This document shows positions 60,508 through 64,000 of a DNA stretch of 64,000 nucleotides, one piece after another. Source of the DNA: Oenanthe sinensis (taxonomy: Eukaryota > Streptophyta > Magnoliopsida > Apiales > Apiaceae); contig CM053813.1 in assembly GCA_028671895.1 (NCBI GenBank), positions 45,106,501 to 45,170,500 on the forward strand, given 5' to 3'. Within the stretch, counting starts at the first letter, position 1. Each line of letters begins with the position of its first letter. A program made the translations under genes and the position numbers. The notes below the pieces were generated by a model that saw nothing but the letters and a program-made list of their open reading frames with translations, was not told where the DNA came from and made no database searches.

Positions 60508-62330
60508 ATGAGTAGCACAACGGAAGCTTCTGGAATGTCAACCTCAGTTGAATGGAGGATACAGGTTTGTGATGGCTCTAAAGAGATTTTGGCACCTGAA
60601 TCAAAGAATGGTGTTCGTAGATTATTGGCAGCTTTGAAAGGATCGATTGTGGATTTTACGTTAAAAATATGTAATTTCTTTAAAAAGGCATGGAAGATAG
60701 GTGTAGATGACCCTAGAAAATTTGCTCATTGTCTAAGAGTGGGGGTAGCTCTCTGTGTTGTCTCACTCTTTTACTATATGAGACCTTTATACGATGGTGT
60801 TGGTGGGAATGCTATTTGGGCAGTTATGACAGTTGTTGTAGTCTTCGAGTACACTGTTGGTAAGTTCTCCAAAGCCCTTTTAAAACTCTAAGTTTGATCC
60901 TCGTCTGGGCTTGAAAAAACTAATGTCCGATATATTGTGCTGCAGGCGCCACTCTTTATAAAAGCTTGAACAGAATCTGTGCAACTTGTCTTGCTGGATT
61001 TCTAGCAATTGGGGTCCATTGGGTCGCCAGTCAGTCGGGAACGAAATTTGAGCCTCTGATTTTAGGAGCTTCTGTTTTCTTATTAGGTATAAATTAATTT
61101 TGGTATAAATATTACATATACATGAGCCCATCCATTTTCAGAGACTAATGTGGTGTTTTTTTTAAATTTAGCTTCGGCAGCAACGTTTTCTAAATTCATT
61201 CCAGAAGTGAAAGCACGGTTTGATTATGGTGTTACTATCTTCATCCTCACTTTCAGTTTAGTATCTGTATCGGGCTATCGAGTGGAGAAATTGCTAGATA
61301 TGGCTCATCAGAGATTATCAACTATCATCATAGGAACTTCATTGTGCATGGTCACAGCCATGGTTGTGTATCCAATTTGGGCTGGCGAGGAGCTTCATTT
61401 TCTGATAATCCGTAACATGGATAAAGTAGCAGATTCTTTAGATTGTAAGTATATATTTATCTTCATAACTAAAAGTTCCAGTACATATGGTAGAGATTAC
61501 AACTTTTAGTCCAAAGTTCTTACTTTTTCCTTCATGTGTAACAGGTTGTGTGGCAGATTATTTCGAGGTCGATGAGGCGAACCCCAACACTGATGAAGCA
61601 TGTTCTAAGAACCTTGAAGCTTACAAAAGTGCTCTAAACTCCAAAGCTTCAGAAGATGCAATGGTAATTGACAACTCTCTGTTAAATTTTCCAAGTGGTT
61701 TATATATTGCTTCTAATTTCTAATGTTCCTTCACTAAACATAGATATGCGTGTTATGTGTTTGCAGGCTAATTTTGCTAGATGGGAACCTGCTCACGGCC
61801 TCTTCAGTTTTAATCATCCATGGAAAAAATACCTCAAAGTTAGCGCAGCACTTCGCAACTGTGCTTACTGCATTGAAGCACTAAATAGTTGCCTCTATTC
61901 AGAAAATAAGTCCCCTGACTTTGTTAAGAATCATCTCAGTGATACCTGCTATAGTGTTAGCTCCAATTCTTGCGAAATCATCAAAGAGTTAGCACTAACT
62001 GTAAAAACAATGACAAGATCATCTCAAATCGACATGTCAGTTATAAAACTAAATGATTCTGTTCAACTTCTCCATGAAAACTTGAAGTCCTTATCTACTT
62101 TGCTGATACAAGAAGAGGTGCCACAAAGTGAAACTAATGAAAATGAGCACAAAGAATCAGTTTTGACCGTTTCTCTAATGGAAGTTATCCCTTTAGTAAG
62201 TTTTGCCTCGTTGCTGATAGAAATATCTGGGAGGATCGAAGGCCTTGTTGAAGCAGTTGAAGAGTTGGCTAAATCGGCAAATTTCAAGGCTGCAGTGGAC
62301 GAAAAGCCGGGGCTCAAGTCAATAAATTAG
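60508..62330 (+). CDS. ALMT-family anion (malate) channel
   Basis: The model has five exons: 60508-60859, 60946-61086, 61172-61444, 61545-61663 and 61767-62330, encoding 482 aa. The ATG at 60508 (MSSTTEASGMSTSVEWRI) is chosen because the frame upstream lacks another ATG. Residues 40-210 hold the ALMT membrane region, with the family signature DDPRKFAHCLRVG, YYMRPLYDGVGGNAIWAVMT and FEYTVGATL, and further hydrophobic segments (ILGASVFLL, FILTFSLVSVSGYRVEKL). The cytosolic half carries the conserved WEP motif (ARWEPAHG) and FNHPWKKYLK. It is closest in memory to the Arabidopsis ALMT2/8/10-type clade. The length suits the family (about 450-600 aa). Such channels move malate and other anions across plasma membrane or tonoplast; which membrane cannot be told here. 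Confidence 0.9.
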
Positions 62331-63266
62331 TACATGAATGTGCTAATGAATTACTTATGGTAATAGAGGCATAAATCATGAGTTTCATCACCACTAAGCA
62401 ACCTCTACATCTGCATTTGTGTTCATATTTTGTGATTATGATAAATACACTTCTTGCCCTCCGAGTTGTTCAATTCACATCTACGAAAAATACAGTTATG
62501 TACATACCAGATTGGAAGTATTAAGACATTTTGGGGAATCCATTGCCCTGTAGCTTTAACTTGCAGTATAAAAAACTATACCATGCAATCATTCATAGAT
62601 AACATGCATATGACTTTAAATTTATGTATTTTATTCTGGGTATGCAACTTATAAAGAATATGTTCAAGTCATTACCTAGCTATTTTCATAAATATGGTCA
62701 ATGGTCATCAGAGATAAAATCTTTTAACTTGGATCTATATGTTTCGATAAGCTTGATCTGCACGATTCATAGTGAAGGGTGAGATCAACTTCCATAATTT
62801 TAGATTCATTATGCAAAGAAATGCAAAATACAACTAAGCTCTTCCAAATTATACGTTTGAATTCCTCGACTAATCTGATATTTTAATAACAGAGAAGAAA
62901 GTCATTACAGGACAAGTTCAAAGAAACAATTTGATTTTTCCCACTTCTACACGATATATAATGACTTAGCTATGAAGTTACACAAGGTCTTCTCTATAAT
63001 TTCCATTATATAATCACCGGTACAAGAAGTCAACTACTGAAACTGCAGCAAAATTTACAAGAATGTCTTGATACGAAATCATAAACTAAACTTCCATGAA
63101 ACTTCTCGATATAAATCAACATATATTTCCTAGAATATTATGAAACCGATCGAGTAGACTTGTTCCACGAAAATTGAATATAAAGGGGGGTGATAATGCA
63201 ACATATTAGTAATGAAGTTTATGTCCTGGCCCTGATCATAATATTTATAACTACTACTCTATTTAC
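62331..63266. other. 3' UTR of ALMT and upstream region of the small Cys/Gly-rich gene
   Basis: No coding region was recognised. The segment just before 63267 is AT-rich and contains catatatatt- and tataatg-type strings, but no clear TATA box could be chosen. Confidence 0.4.
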
Positions 63267-63518
63267 ATGGCTGCATTTCCACTGAGTTGCCTCTGCAATA
63301 GTGGTGGCAAGAAGAAAAAATCCAAGACCAAGGATAGCGTGGCAGCAGTGCCAACTAGGACCGGTAAGGTTGTTGGTAATGCTAAAACTGGTAGAGCTAA
63401 GGATGGGAATATGGTGATGTTAGGAGCTGCAGCATCTAGCGGTGGTGGCGACGCTGGTGGTGGATGTGGAGGAGGTGGTGGATGCGGAGGAGGTGGTGGA
63501 TGCGGAGGCGGAGGTTAA
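63267..63518 (+). CDS. Small Cys/Gly-rich protein, 83 aa
   Basis: A single open frame starts MAAFPLSCLCNSGGKKKKSK, has a basic Lys-rich stretch (residues 15-24) and a middle part of Thr, Val and Lys. It ends in a tail of CGGGGG units (three Cys spaced six residues apart after GGDAGGG). There is no signal peptide or membrane segment. Plant genomes contain similar small proteins with an N-terminal C-x-C, a Lys cluster and a C-terminal Gly/Cys tail, usually annotated glycine-rich and of unknown role. The repeat GGAGGAGGTGGTGGATGC drives the tail and may vary in length by slippage. The gene lies about 0.9 kb downstream of ALMT. Confidence 0.6.
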   Translation: MAAFPLSCLCNSGGKKKKSKTKDSVAAVPTRTGKVVGNAKTGRAKDGNMVMLGAAASSGGGDAGGGCGGGGGCGGGGGCGGGG

Positions 63519-64000
63519 ATTAATTGTTGCATGTACTATGCAATATTCTTACAATTGCCACCCCACCTCCAGTGCTTTGCTGTTCATTTTGTTGTTATTT
63601 GTTTTTGTTAATTGTTACTATATTAATTATAATGTGGTTCATTCAATTCCTCCCTCAGTCTTGCATATCAGAAACCCTGTCATTAACTTTGTACATGAAA
63701 CAGAACATGCACAGGTATACTCTTGTTTGGGTCAAGTTTGCAGGTATATTAATTCTGATTGATGACCAAATTAACACTTTGAATCGGTGGAACTCATAAT
63801 AATATAACCTTTTTTTTAAGTCGGTCAAGACTTAAAATTAATTTTTTATCAAGAACGAGAGCTTTTATTAAAAAAAAACAAAAGCTTGAAAAAACAATTT
63901 AATATTAATTTTAAAATTCAACCTCAGTTAGCCCCTCTACCACGGCATGCATAAGAATCGTCAAACTTGCAAATCAAGCAATTATGATACATGTATATTT
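63519..64000. other. Downstream region without a recognised gene
   Basis: The first part is probably the 3' UTR of the Cys/Gly-rich gene. Nothing else was recognised up to the window end. Confidence 0.45.

Noticed and set aside
1..64000. CRISPR arrays, bacterial operons, rRNA genes and tRNA genes
   Set aside because: None were seen; gene structure and repeat content are those of a plant nuclear chromosome.

Overview
The window looks like nuclear DNA of a eudicot plant. It is AT-rich, has spliced genes with GT-AG introns, TIR-type NLR genes (absent from grasses), Ty1-copia and LINE remnants, many MITE-like elements and (TA)n microsatellites. The host genes look asterid-like, possibly an umbellifer, but the species cannot be fixed from sequence alone.

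Layout. 1-8.96 kb: the start of one retroelement-type ORF, then a nearly complete but disabled Ty1-copia element on the minus strand. 8.96-11 kb: AT-rich DNA with diverged direct repeats. 11-41.5 kb: a minus-strand NLR cluster. Read in the transcriptional direction (high to low coordinates) it holds a collapsed TNL pseudogene (B, 41.5-38.4 kb), one apparently intact TNL (A, 37.5-30.7 kb; five exons, 1275 aa by my splice model) and four incomplete modules (30.7-28.0, 25.3-22.9, 14.9-13.0 and 12.1-11.2 kb). In the first three modules a post-LRR C-JID-like domain is fused within one exon to the winged-helix end of an NB-ARC domain, followed by a linker exon and an LRR exon. TIR and the P-loop half of NB-ARC are missing. 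Introns and gaps of the cluster contain a dead LINE, a hAT-type MITE, a probable solo LTR, a long-TIR element of Mutator type and other inverted-repeat elements. 41.5-52.5 kb: repeat-rich DNA with a copia gag pseudogene, a fold-back MITE, a 1-kb hAT-type element and two unrecognised ORFs.

52.6-63.5 kb is gene-rich on the plus strand. It has a LONESOME HIGHWAY-like bHLH gene (10 exons plus a 142-bp perfect tandem duplication that creates an extra in-frame exon), an ALMT-family anion channel gene (5 exons, 482 aa) and a small Cys/Gly-rich protein gene.

The most unusual feature is the modular NLR array. Every exon boundary I could check downstream of the NB-ARC exon is phase 0, so LRR, C-JID/WHD and linker exons could in principle be spliced together across modules. 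The fused exon seems to have arisen once by deletion between neighbouring TNL genes and then been duplicated. TNL-A appears to get its stop codon from a one-base deletion inside its copy of the fused exon. All exon models come from reading splice signals and comparing the paralogs by eye; no transcript or database search was available.
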